Shown: one piece after another, positions 35,961-45,759 of the stretch
Layout: the number at the start of each line of letters is the position of its first letter
Position numbering within the stretch: position 1 is the stretch's first letter
Origin: Coprobacter tertius
Lineage (GTDB): Bacteria; Bacteroidota; Bacteroidia; Bacteroidales; Coprobacteraceae
Assembly (NCBI RefSeq): GCF_024330105.1
Contig: NZ_JANDHW010000004.1
Coordinates: forward strand, 62,001-126,000
DNA: 64,000 nucleotides
Reading direction: 5' to 3'
Made by a program: the position numbers and the translations under genes
Notes under the pieces: model-generated
Database searches by the model: none
What the model was told of the DNA's origin: nothing
Seen by the model: the letters and a program-made list of their open reading frames with translations, nothing else

Positions 35961-38279
35961 TTATTTCTCGTTAGATAATGAATACGGGAAATCTTCTGCA
36001 TTTATACCTCGGTTGTAATTAGGCTTACTATCCATCACTACTTTTATCTTAGCGCCTTTCTGAAGGTCGTAATAGTTAAGATAATTTTTGGTATAATTTT
36101 TTCCGTTATATTTCATACTCTTGATGTAACGATTTTCCTTGCTTACCTCAGGTGCGGAAATTTCAATCGTCTTTCCGTTTTCGAGATGAATTTTTGCATT
36201 TTTAAAATAAGGAGCACCGATTACATACTCATCCGAAGCAGGACATACAGGATAGAATCCGAGAGCCGTAAATACATACCATGCAGAAGTCTGTCCGTTA
36301 TCTTCATCACCACAATATCCGTCGGGAGTAGCAAAATAAAAACGATCCATAACTTCACGCAACCAATACTGAGCTTTCCAAGGTTCACCGGCATAATTAT
36401 ACAAATAAATCATGTGCTGGATAGGTTGGTTACCATGTGCATAGTTACCCATATTCATAATTTCCATCTCACGTATTTCATGAATTACACCGCCATAATA
36501 GCTGTCATCGAAAATAGGAGGCAAACTAAAAATAGTATCGAGCATAGCGACAAAGCGGTTTTTACCACCCATCAAGTCAACTAAACCTTGAATATCATGA
36601 AATACCGACCATGAATAATGCCAGCTATTTCCCTCTGTAAATACACCACCCCATTTGAAAGGATTGAACGGAGTTTCGAAACTGCCGTCAGCATTTTTAC
36701 CTCTCATGAGGCTGGTTTCTTTATCGAAAAGATTTTTATAATTCAAACTACGTTTTTTATAAAGTTCGATTTCTTCGGCCGGACGATTAAGTTTTTTAGC
36801 CACCTGATAGATACACCAATCATCATAAGCATACTCGAGCGTACGGGCAGCACTTTCATTGATTCCCACATTACAGGGAACATAACCCAATTTATTATAA
36901 TAATCGTATCCCATACGACCGGTCGAGCCTACACGAGGATGTACATGGTTAGCACCGTACACCATGCCTTCGTATAATTTATTGTAATCAACCTTCGTAA
37001 TACCTTTCAACAGAGGATCGGCCACAACCGATGCAGAGTTATTACCTACCATACAACCACGATGACCAGGGCTTGCCCATTCCGGGAAGAAACCGCTTTC
37101 AAGATAGGTATTCAAAAGTCCTTCCTGCATTTGTTCCGCCATAGTCGGATATACCAAATTCACAAACGGGAAAAGACAACGGAAGGTATCCCAAAAACCA
37201 GTATCTGTAAACAAATGTCCCGGCAATACTTTTCCGTTATACGGACTGTAATGTACTACATTTCCTTGTGCATCGATCTCATGGAACATACGGGGGAAAA
37301 GAACAGAACGATAAAAACAAGAATAGAATGTGCGCAAATGATCTACATTATCGCTTTCTACTTCTACACGGCTCAATACATCATTCCAACGATCTTTAGC
37401 CGCCATTTTTACCTGGTCGAAAGACTGATTTCCAATCTCTTTCAGATTCAGTTCAGCCTGCTCGGGACTGATAAAAGAAGAAGCGACCTTAGCATGTACT
37501 TTCTCTCCTCTTTTGGTAGAAAACCCGATTGCGGCCCCTACATGATAATCACTCAACTCCGTTTTTCCATCAACTACAGAATACTGACGAGGTTTACCAC
37601 GTTCTTCACGAGTAGCACTCCATACTTTTTCAACTTCGAAAGGTTTGTCGAAAACAATTACAAAATAATTTTTGAAATTTTGAGGAACACCCCCGCTGTT
37701 ACGAGTAGTATAACCTACGATTTTATTTTCTTCGGGAATAATTTTCACATAGGATCCACGATCGAAAGCATCTACTACTACATAAGATTTATCTTTCTCG
37801 GGGAAAGTAAAACGAAAATAAGCACAACGTTCGGTAGGTGCTATTTCGGTCGTCATATCATACTCAGAAAGATATACACTGTAATAATACGGCTTAGCGA
37901 CTTCGGCTTTATGAGAAAACCACGAAGCACGATCATTTTCATTAATCTTAAGTTCGCCGGTAACTGGCATTATAGAAAACTGTCCGTAATCATTGATCCA
38001 CGGACTCGGCTGATGAGTCTGTTTAAATCCTCTGATCTTATCAGATGCATACGTATATGCCCATCCATCACCCATACGTCCGGTTTGAGGCATCCAAAAA
38101 TTCATTCCCCAGGGAAGGGCAATGGCGGGATATGTATTACCATTCGATAACGATATTTTAGAATCGGTACCCATTAACGGATTTACATAATCTACTACAT
38201 TTTTTTTCTCTGCAGCCCTGGCAAAACCTACACATCCCAGGAAAATCAACAAGGTTAATTCTAGCTTAAATCGGTTCAT
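35961..38279 (-). CDS. GH92 alpha-mannosidase of divergent subtype (GH92-F)
   Basis: A 772-residue GH92 enzyme with a signal peptide ending near GFARA. Family features are VNPLMGTDSKISLSNGNTYP, LFTDTGFWDTFRCLFPFV, EGNSWHYSWSVFHD with general acid Glu549, HGNQPIQHMIYLYNY, and GDEDNGQTSAWYVF with base Asp660. Where other members have GFSHTHLSGTG, this one has GFKQTHQPSPWINDYGQF, and HGNEPSHH is replaced by HGNQPIQH. These segments line the active site in known structures, so it likely cleaves a linkage other than alpha-1,2, for example alpha-1,3; that is inference. It follows the GH38 gene after a 147-base spacer with no recognisable signal. Confidence 0.93.
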   Translation of the reverse strand: MNRFKLELTLLIFLGCVGFARAAEKKNVVDYVNPLMGTDSKISLSNGNTYPAIALPWGMNFWMPQTGRMGDGWAYTYASDKIRGFKQTHQPSPWINDYGQFSIMPVTGELKINENDRASWFSHKAEVAKPYYYSVYLSEYDMTTEIAPTERCAYFRFTFPEKDKSYVVVDAFDRGSYVKIIPEENKIVGYTTRNSGGVPQNFKNYFVIVFDKPFEVEKVWSATREERGKPRQYSVVDGKTELSDYHVGAAIGFSTKRGEKVHAKVASSFISPEQAELNLKEIGNQSFDQVKMAAKDRWNDVLSRVEVESDNVDHLRTFYSCFYRSVLFPRMFHEIDAQGNVVHYSPYNGKVLPGHLFTDTGFWDTFRCLFPFVNLVYPTMAEQMQEGLLNTYLESGFFPEWASPGHRGCMVGNNSASVVADPLLKGITKVDYNKLYEGMVYGANHVHPRVGSTGRMGYDYYNKLGYVPCNVGINESAARTLEYAYDDWCIYQVAKKLNRPAEEIELYKKRSLNYKNLFDKETSLMRGKNADGSFETPFNPFKWGGVFTEGNSWHYSWSVFHDIQGLVDLMGGKNRFVAMLDTIFSLPPIFDDSYYGGVIHEIREMEIMNMGNYAHGNQPIQHMIYLYNYAGEPWKAQYWLREVMDRFYFATPDGYCGDEDNGQTSAWYVFTALGFYPVCPASDEYVIGAPYFKNAKIHLENGKTIEISAPEVSKENRYIKSMKYNGKNYTKNYLNYYDLQKGAKIKVVMDSKPNYNRGINAEDFPYSLSNEK

Positions 38280-38426
38280 TCGTCTTAGATTTTATATAGT
38301 TACTATTATAGACGACATTTACTCATAAAAACCTTCACACAAAATAAGATTTTACCTTAAAAATATACCCTCTATTCCGATGTTCCTGTTTTTATTTCAT
38401 AAATATCAATCGTTATTTACCTTTAT

Positions 38427-41400
38427 TTAATTAATAATCATTCTTTTACAATCTGTATATATGACCACACCATCTCTGACCGATGATAATTGATATAAGT
38501 AAACTCCCGCCGGAAGAGTGGTATTCCACCGATACGTATTCAGGCCGGCCTGAACCGCACTAAATTCCATTTCGGCCTGACGACGACCAGAGATATCCCA
38601 TACCGTAAGTCTTACCGGAAGATTACCGTCGGGCACTGTATATTCTATACTGGCACTTCCCGCAACAACCGGATTCGGATATATCCCCTTCAGAACAAAA
38701 TCTTTATCGACATCAGCGGGAATAATACTTTGAATATCGGAATTACCATATACTTTAAACTCGTATATACGAGCAGCATTATTCATACGATCGGCTTTCG
38801 TTATCAATAAACGTACTTTTTTTGCTAAGAAAGGTTCGACACTGCGGATCGTATGATTATCATAATTATCTACAACAGCATCTACATCAATCCAGCCGGA
38901 AGGGGTATATTTTTGTAACGCAAAATCGCTGGTAATGTATCTCGAACTTTCACTTCCGGCATGCAAAACCTCCCATTCACAAATATAGGCCTCTTCTTCC
39001 AACTCCACTTCGAGCCATTTATCATCCGATCCCGTAGCACACCATTTGGTAAACACATCGTTATCGACAGCATAAGCAGCTTGTTCTGAATCATTTACTT
39101 GCCCTGAAGCCAATACTCCTCTTATTTTTAACTCTTTCCCGCATCTTTCCTCTTCACCTGAATCATTCAAACTCACCTTAGGGATATCCATCAATTCTAC
39201 GGCAGGTTTTGTATCTTCATTGGCATTATCAGATACGGTAGCAGCAAATATAACAATATTTTCATCATCTGGCAATTGCAACTCACACTCTCCCTGTGGC
39301 AAAGATATAACATACTTGTAAATATACACAAAATCATACGACTCATTTTTATCTGTAGCACCATTATGACGGTGTGTACAAGTAGCAGCAATACGATCGG
39401 TTTTAAAATAACCTGTCGTAAATTCACCCGCAACCTGAGCTACGAATTTTGTAAAATATTGTATGTCGATATCCTGAGACTGTCCGTTTAAAATAAAACG
39501 AGCTGTTTTTCCAGCATTGTCACCGGTAGCTGCCAACAAATACAAATAAGAGCTGTTTCCATTAGAATTAAAATGCAATGTTTGTCCTTTACAAGCAACA
39601 GCATTGTTTTCTCCGTCAGTTGTAGGCCCCATTGTAAAACGTACACCTTCAGATTCCAATTCGGCAGGAATAAGTTCTGCTGGATACGATAAGCCGGAAC
39701 CACAAAAATCTCCATCCGATTTATTATTATCGGTACTGATTACATCCACATTATAATCGAGTGTAACGGGATACGATTCGGGAGTTTGTAATACCGGAAC
39801 GTCATTCCCTGAAGCAGCTAACTTCACGGCAAATGTCTTAGGCTTGAATTTAGTAGTGGAAAAAGTAAGTTTATTTCCTTCGAATACAGCTGCACCGATT
39901 GTTTCTTCCACTCCATTTGTTTCTTCTGCGGAAATAATGTTTGCCGGGAAAATAATTTCTACATTATCGGCATCTTTACCGGCCAATTCATATATACGAA
40001 CAATATATTCGTCACGATCTTCTCCTTTCTTAAATGCTCTGATAGCAACCTGATCGGTATTTACCGACGCCATAGATATTTCGTCATCGGTACCGGAATG
40101 TACCGGAGCAACAAACGTCAGCATCGGCTGATTAAGACTAGCAGCCTCCCACTGCGTATCAGCATTACTCCAGTTATTTTTATGACCATATATCGAATAG
40201 GTAAAACGATGATAACCCTGGTCCTGATATTTCTGGTATCCGTATCCTCCCTCATTAGGAGAATGAATCAGAGTAAGACGTATCGTATTATCGTTAGTTT
40301 TATCCCAACCATATTTACAATCGTTGAGAACAGAAACACCATAACTTCCCGATGTCCCGGTAAGGTCTGCCCACTGATGACCGGATACTTCATAAAGTTT
40401 GTCGTTCATATTCCCCCTTTCTATAGCGCCTAAACCAAGATCGAATGTAGCTTTAGGATTCGATTCGGTAAAACTGAAAGTTGCTTTTAATAAAGTGGTC
40501 AATTCATGCCATTCTACTTCGTTTTCACAATCGATACGTTCGGTTTCTCCTGCATTATACACACGTATATATTGAATAAAAATAGAATTATTCTTGGTGC
40601 GTTCAACTTTTAATGTCGAACGTAACGGTCCGTTTTCTGCAACCGAAACTTTTACATTTTCATCTACATAACCCAAAGTTGCATCCTCCAACAAATCTTC
40701 ATACAGGATTTCCCAAGAAGGAAATGTAGAGTTATTATTTACAGCATCGGTCGACAATCGTAAACGCACGGGAGAATCGAGCAATTCTTTATTCGAACTT
40801 TTCTTATCAATTATAGATGAAATATCTCCGTTAGCATCTAAAGAAACAATGTACTTGTCATTTTCTATCTTATCCTGAGATACTTGTGCTGTAGCGATTG
40901 ATTCCGCGACATCCGACATTTCTGCATGATACACTTTCATCCCCAACGAAGGAACGTCTGCCAGAAAAAGAAACGTAAGCTTCCCATTCTCGAATTCGAC
41001 AATTTGTGAAAGAACGCTATTTCCTTCTGCATCTTTCACGACTACACTTTCAGGACGAGAGGCGGCATCTATCGTTACAGTCGCCACTTCATTACGACGT
41101 TTCGATAATGGATTAAAAACAACAATAGGAGTCCCCACCCCTTCGGTATTCAACGTGCGGGTAACCGCACCAACACTGTTCAATAACACATTAGAGAACT
41201 GATTCTGTGCAATCGCTTCATCATTCCAGGTATAAGTATATGCTTTTGGAATAGAGGTTCCTGTAAGATCATCATGAAAATGATGCCAAAGAACCCGTGT
41301 CCAAGCATCAGTAAGTTTATCCGAATCATAAGATTTACCACCTAACCAATCGGCCATCACCGAACTTTTTTCAGCAGCTTCTGCCAAAAGTTCATTTTTT

Positions 41401-42362
41401 CGATTCCAGCGTTTTATCGTAGATTGAGACGTATAACAACCGACACCATGCTGTTTCATAACCAGTTCGTTTTCCCAAACCGGCAAATTCGAAACAGCTG
41501 TCGGGTTTTCGAGTAAATCATTAAAAAACTGGTCACTCGATGCCGATATAACTTTCACCAGACCGTTTGCTGCTACATTTTTTTGCAACCATTGTAGAGA
41601 TTGCTCATCCGGAGCTCCGCCCCGGTCACTTCTAGGACCATAATAACGCGGATACCACGATAATCCGTATTTCTTTTTATTATCGTTTATTTTATTAATG
41701 ATCTCTTGATCATTTGTCAGATCTTTCCAAAAATAACTTTGTTCATCATATGCTCCCATATTCAGCAAAGCCGGGATTTGTGATCCATCTACTCCTTGCC
41801 ACATACAAATATCATAAGGAATCCCATAAGCACTTCCCCATGTCAATTTTTGGGTATGAAAGCCAACAATACCGCAATGAGCGGCAACCGAAGGTAAATT
41901 ATAACCGAATCCGAAACAATCAGGCAACATAATATCCCGATTGTACATATCCCCGAACTCCCTCTTATAAAAAGATTGTCCGAAGAGAAAATTCCTGATC
42001 AGCGATTCAGACGAGGGAACATTTACATCACCTGCATCCACCGAGAAACCACTGACACGCCATCGCCCATCGGCAACATATTTTTTTAATCTCTGGTATT
42101 CTTCAGGATAATACTCTTTTGTCCATTGATATTTTATAGACCCCTCGAAATTAAATATATAATCGGGGTATTTTTCTAACAGATCGAGATTATCATGTAC
42201 GGTATTCCATAAATATTCATCGATCGTTTGTTTTACCGTCCAGTTCCATTGTGTATCGAGATGCGAGTCGGCGACCAAATACAATTTGTTTTGTGCCTGC
42301 ATTGCGGGCACAAAACAAATTATAAAGGAAAACAGACAGGCAAAACCTGTGTATCTTCTCAT
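38427..42362 (-). CDS. Secreted GH38 alpha-mannosidase with discoidin and type IX-like sorting domains
   Basis: A 1311-residue retaining alpha-mannosidase of family 38. After a signal peptide (to about AMQAQ), the zinc-binding H34-x-D36 occurs in DSHLDTQWNW. The nucleophile and zinc ligand is Asp148 in MLPDCFGFGYNLP, and HHFHDDLTGTSIPKAY carries the later zinc His. Beta domains typical of GH38 extend to about 870. A region near 870-1060 (TLHFNSNGNSSYLYLLAAT) and a discoidin-like domain (about 1085-1215) follow. The end (KGIYPNPVVAGSASIEY .. GVYLYQLSS .. KRMIIN) is a clear type A sorting domain, so the enzyme should sit at the surface or be released. The catalytic part alone is usually 850-1050 residues. 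It starts 7 bases after the BSP-FN3 peptidase gene, so the two are tightly co-transcribed. Confidence 0.9.
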   Translation of the reverse strand: MRRYTGFACLFSFIICFVPAMQAQNKLYLVADSHLDTQWNWTVKQTIDEYLWNTVHDNLDLLEKYPDYIFNFEGSIKYQWTKEYYPEEYQRLKKYVADGRWRVSGFSVDAGDVNVPSSESLIRNFLFGQSFYKREFGDMYNRDIMLPDCFGFGYNLPSVAAHCGIVGFHTQKLTWGSAYGIPYDICMWQGVDGSQIPALLNMGAYDEQSYFWKDLTNDQEIINKINDNKKKYGLSWYPRYYGPRSDRGGAPDEQSLQWLQKNVAANGLVKVISASSDQFFNDLLENPTAVSNLPVWENELVMKQHGVGCYTSQSTIKRWNRKNELLAEAAEKSSVMADWLGGKSYDSDKLTDAWTRVLWHHFHDDLTGTSIPKAYTYTWNDEAIAQNQFSNVLLNSVGAVTRTLNTEGVGTPIVVFNPLSKRRNEVATVTIDAASRPESVVVKDAEGNSVLSQIVEFENGKLTFLFLADVPSLGMKVYHAEMSDVAESIATAQVSQDKIENDKYIVSLDANGDISSIIDKKSSNKELLDSPVRLRLSTDAVNNNSTFPSWEILYEDLLEDATLGYVDENVKVSVAENGPLRSTLKVERTKNNSIFIQYIRVYNAGETERIDCENEVEWHELTTLLKATFSFTESNPKATFDLGLGAIERGNMNDKLYEVSGHQWADLTGTSGSYGVSVLNDCKYGWDKTNDNTIRLTLIHSPNEGGYGYQKYQDQGYHRFTYSIYGHKNNWSNADTQWEAASLNQPMLTFVAPVHSGTDDEISMASVNTDQVAIRAFKKGEDRDEYIVRIYELAGKDADNVEIIFPANIISAEETNGVEETIGAAVFEGNKLTFSTTKFKPKTFAVKLAASGNDVPVLQTPESYPVTLDYNVDVISTDNNKSDGDFCGSGLSYPAELIPAELESEGVRFTMGPTTDGENNAVACKGQTLHFNSNGNSSYLYLLAATGDNAGKTARFILNGQSQDIDIQYFTKFVAQVAGEFTTGYFKTDRIAATCTHRHNGATDKNESYDFVYIYKYVISLPQGECELQLPDDENIVIFAATVSDNANEDTKPAVELMDIPKVSLNDSGEEERCGKELKIRGVLASGQVNDSEQAAYAVDNDVFTKWCATGSDDKWLEVELEEEAYICEWEVLHAGSESSRYITSDFALQKYTPSGWIDVDAVVDNYDNHTIRSVEPFLAKKVRLLITKADRMNNAARIYEFKVYGNSDIQSIIPADVDKDFVLKGIYPNPVVAGSASIEYTVPDGNLPVRLTVWDISGRRQAEMEFSAVQAGLNTYRWNTTLPAGVYLYQLSSVRDGVVIYTDCKRMIIN

Positions 42363-42369
42363 GAGTTTA

Positions 42370-45300
42370 TTATTTAATAATTACTGTTTCTCTAACCGGA
42401 GCTGTTCCGTTACCTAAATCCAGAACTACAATATAAATACCGGTCTGTAAAATCGATCCTGTAGAAATCGCATTCCATTCGTTACCGGTATGATGACGGT
42501 CGTAAACCAATATCCCGGCCGGATTATAAAGTTTTACACGATTATCAGGATACTTACTCAAGTCATAAAGTAATTCAGAAGCAGACTTTACCGTAATATC
42601 TTCGATACCCAATTCCTCGGTATTTACATGAGCAACATTCGTATAATCCGATACATTTTCTGCATTTACCGAACGTAAGCGGTAATAATAATCCCCCGAT
42701 GCAAGATTCTCATCGAGATAAGACAGATTTATCGGATCTATATCTGCTATCTTCGTAAACGATGCCCCATCCGTAGAACGTTCCAATTCAAAATGATCTA
42801 CACTATTAAATGGAGCACTCCAATCGATATAAGCAGTTTTCTCATCTTTCATCCGAACTTTTAAATCCGTTGGATTTATCGGATAGAATTTCCCCCACAA
42901 TTCTAATTCGGCGATACCGACAGAGTTCATTATCTTCGACTTTATGCTAAGCTTAAATTGAGAATATGAAACTGTACCCGGCAAATCAACCGTTATACCA
43001 TTTTCAGTATAAACCGGAGAAGTCTGTTCATCTATAGCCACCCAATTTTCACCATCATTAGAACCGTATAATACCCAGCTTTTAGGCTGATAACCTAAAC
43101 TGGAGTCTACATATACCGTATATTTACTAAGAATAGCCGAGTTTTCGTCATTTTTATAAATGATATCGATATTTTCCGACTTAGTAACACGATAAACGGT
43201 CGAGGTATTTCCATCGGTCAAATAAGAAATATTGTTAGCTTCCGGTTCAGAAGTAAGTGTTCCTCCGGCCTTCAGTATATTGGTTTCTTCATCGGGTTCG
43301 GCATAGGTTAACTGAGGATAGTCACGTTGTGCCTGTAATAAAGACATTTCCATTTTATCCGTCCATCCGAACGCATCCTTCGCAAATCCTTTCACACTTT
43401 CTCCGGCCGCAGCACTCATAAAATGAATCAATTCTCCGATTGTACCGTTACCTTGTAACTCCATATTTTTCTGCTTGTAATTCTTTCCTAAAATATCGAA
43501 GAAAGTACGATATACTTCCCACCCCCCATATTTAGCATAAATCGGATACATAAAACCGGCATACCATTCAGAACCTGCATTGGGGAAATCAGCATAATGC
43601 GATCCTTTGGTCATATACTCTTCATGCCAGCTTTTAGCACGTTCGGGATTCATAATAGAGAATACTGCATATTGAAATATTTCGGCATATTTACTATCGC
43701 CCCATACGGCATAGAAAGGAGAATTTTTCCTTCCCGAACCAATACCTTCCACAATATGAAATACCTCATGAGTAAGTACATCATATTTAAATCCTCCAGT
43801 TTCGGCACGAGTCCAGTCCCAATCTTTATTAATGGTAACATGTACGATATTACGATATTTCTGATCATGATCACGATAGTGGAACAAACGGCCCAAGCCT
43901 CCCCCATCGGGGGTTTCATGAAGAACAATAAATAATCTGGGATCACTGAAAATTTCTGCACCACCCATCAATTGTTTCATCGTCTGCCACATTTTGGTAA
44001 ACGGTTCATAAGTCCATTCTACATTACCGCCATCTGCCAAAATATTATCATCATCCGGTAAATAAATACCAATATCATCATTACTATATACTTTCGTCAA
44101 ATTTCCTTCAGGATTACCATCGAACACAAAATCGGGCCAAGTATCGGGCCATTCGTCGCCTTCGGTGGTTGTCGTAACGACATTGGAGAAGTCCGAATCA
44201 CCTTCATCATTTACAGCACAAACCCGGAAATAATAAGTAGTATTAGGTTGTAAATGATAAGGATACCACGCAGTCGTATTATCCGGTGTCTCATAAACTC
44301 TATCGAGTGCCGTCCAATCTTCACCATTTAATGATTGTTCTACACGGAACGAAGTTTCATTATTGGAATTATCTTCCCAGGTAAGCTGAAGGTGATTAAA
44401 TGTACGCGGATTAAGTACCAGATTGGTAGGAGCCTCCGGTTTAGATACCGGAATCGCAATCGGATCGATATCGGCATATAACCCCCATTCGGCTAACTGC
44501 GTAATATTTGCACCTTGATTATCGGTTATGCTGAGACGATAATATTTGTATGCTTTATCGTTATCGATCGTATATACATTAGTTTGAAAGCGGCCACCGA
44601 AATACTGATCGGTCTTCTGGTCGATAGTAAACCAGGCGGTTCCGTTTTCCGAAGCTTCGAGCGACCAAGCTTTCGGATCACGTTCTTGCGCGTCATTTGC
44701 CGAAGTTATCGTATATTGACAAACGACAAAAGGCTCCTGAAGGTTTACTCTTACCCAGGTATCTTTAGTACGCGACAAATATTTGGTAAACTTATCACCA
44801 TCCATTACCATTTCCACTCCTTCAGCTCCTGTCGTACCATTCTTATCGGTTACAGAATAGGTACGGCCGTAAGTAACCGACGTTTTCAGTTCGACCTCTC
44901 GTGTACGTATCGGTTCGGAAAGAGCATAATTAGAGTAAATTCCACCATTACCGACTGCACGTACTCTATACATACAACCGATACCAGCCGAAATATCGGA
45001 ATCTTTAAAAGTCGTAACATCAGCCGATACCGACCCTAATTTTACGTAATTTTCAGAATCGTAAGAACGTTCGATTTCGAAACTATCTTCATTATCCGAA
45101 TTATCCCTCCATGCAATCGTAACAGTCCCATCTTCTTCAGAACGGGCTCTTACATCAGAAGGAACAGCCGGAATCTTTTTTTCTTCGCCATAAACGCGCC
45201 ATTCGTTCAGTTGGCAACTATTTCCGCTTTTAACAGAAGAAACCGTTAAACGAAAATAAATATATGGTTGTCCGTCACTCGACGGAATGAATTCTCTTGT

Positions 45301-45660
45301 TTGATTTGCAGTAAAAGACTGGAAAGACAAAGAATGTAATGTTTTCCATTCGTTACCGTCTTTTGAAACTTCAAGTTTCCAGGCAGTAGGATATGTTTTA
45401 GTATCATTCGATGATGTTATCGAATATTTTTTTACTTCAACCGCTTTCGGAGATTGAAAAACAATTTGAGTAGATGTAGGGAAAGTATAAGTCGTCGACA
45501 GATCATTATCTGTAAGATTAGCGAGATTTGTAGATACCGACGATATCATCGTTCCTCCTTCTAAAGAGAAAATATCAGTCAGATCATCAGCCGCCCATAA
45601 CGAAACCGGGAACAGCATCAGTATCGCCATCATCAATTTCAAGTGTAAGTTTCTTTTCAT
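42370..45660 (-). CDS. Secreted BSP-family metallopeptidase with FN3 and discoidin domains (locus B)
   Basis: A 1096-residue secreted protein, paralogue of the locus A peptidase but with an additional N-terminal discoidin domain. Order: signal peptide (to SLWAA), discoidin (about 30-155), FN3 (about 160-255), discoidin (about 260-395), FN3 (about 405-500), BSP peptidase domain (about 515-745) with HEVFH at 631-635 and WGDSKYAEIF downstream, discoidin-like (about 760-890), FN3 (about 895-985), and a C-terminal tail (YPDNRVKLYNPAGILVYD .. GIYIVVLDL) like a type IX sorting domain. It should bind a surface glycan through the discoidin domains and cleave protein. It is 7 bases before GH38 and follows SusD after a strong hairpin. 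Activity is inferred from the family. Confidence 0.86.
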   Translation of the reverse strand: MKRNLHLKLMMAILMLFPVSLWAADDLTDIFSLEGGTMISSVSTNLANLTDNDLSTTYTFPTSTQIVFQSPKAVEVKKYSITSSNDTKTYPTAWKLEVSKDGNEWKTLHSLSFQSFTANQTREFIPSSDGQPYIYFRLTVSSVKSGNSCQLNEWRVYGEEKKIPAVPSDVRARSEEDGTVTIAWRDNSDNEDSFEIERSYDSENYVKLGSVSADVTTFKDSDISAGIGCMYRVRAVGNGGIYSNYALSEPIRTREVELKTSVTYGRTYSVTDKNGTTGAEGVEMVMDGDKFTKYLSRTKDTWVRVNLQEPFVVCQYTITSANDAQERDPKAWSLEASENGTAWFTIDQKTDQYFGGRFQTNVYTIDNDKAYKYYRLSITDNQGANITQLAEWGLYADIDPIAIPVSKPEAPTNLVLNPRTFNHLQLTWEDNSNNETSFRVEQSLNGEDWTALDRVYETPDNTTAWYPYHLQPNTTYYFRVCAVNDEGDSDFSNVVTTTTEGDEWPDTWPDFVFDGNPEGNLTKVYSNDDIGIYLPDDDNILADGGNVEWTYEPFTKMWQTMKQLMGGAEIFSDPRLFIVLHETPDGGGLGRLFHYRDHDQKYRNIVHVTINKDWDWTRAETGGFKYDVLTHEVFHIVEGIGSGRKNSPFYAVWGDSKYAEIFQYAVFSIMNPERAKSWHEEYMTKGSHYADFPNAGSEWYAGFMYPIYAKYGGWEVYRTFFDILGKNYKQKNMELQGNGTIGELIHFMSAAAGESVKGFAKDAFGWTDKMEMSLLQAQRDYPQLTYAEPDEETNILKAGGTLTSEPEANNISYLTDGNTSTVYRVTKSENIDIIYKNDENSAILSKYTVYVDSSLGYQPKSWVLYGSNDGENWVAIDEQTSPVYTENGITVDLPGTVSYSQFKLSIKSKIMNSVGIAELELWGKFYPINPTDLKVRMKDEKTAYIDWSAPFNSVDHFELERSTDGASFTKIADIDPINLSYLDENLASGDYYYRLRSVNAENVSDYTNVAHVNTEELGIEDITVKSASELLYDLSKYPDNRVKLYNPAGILVYDRHHTGNEWNAISTGSILQTGIYIVVLDLGNGTAPVRETVIIK

Positions 45661-45705
45661 AGTAATTTTCTTAAAGATTAATACCTTATAATAAAAATAT
45701 TAATA

Positions 45706-45744
45706 AACAAATAAGGTGCTGAAAAATTCAGCGCCTTATTTGTT
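45706..45744 (-). terminator. Strong hairpin between SusD and the BSP peptidase gene of locus B
   Basis: Arms of 18 bases (45706-45723 and 45727-45744) pair with one mismatch around a 3-base loop, followed on the minus strand by T-rich sequence. It begins 16 bases past the SusD stop. It probably lowers transcription into the downstream enzyme genes relative to SusCD. Confidence 0.85.
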
Positions 45745-45759
45745 ATTATTCATATCCGA

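Noticed and set aside
37062-38150. A 362-codon open frame on the plus strand
   Set aside because: Antisense to GH92-F, which has all catalytic motifs; composition looks like a shadow frame.
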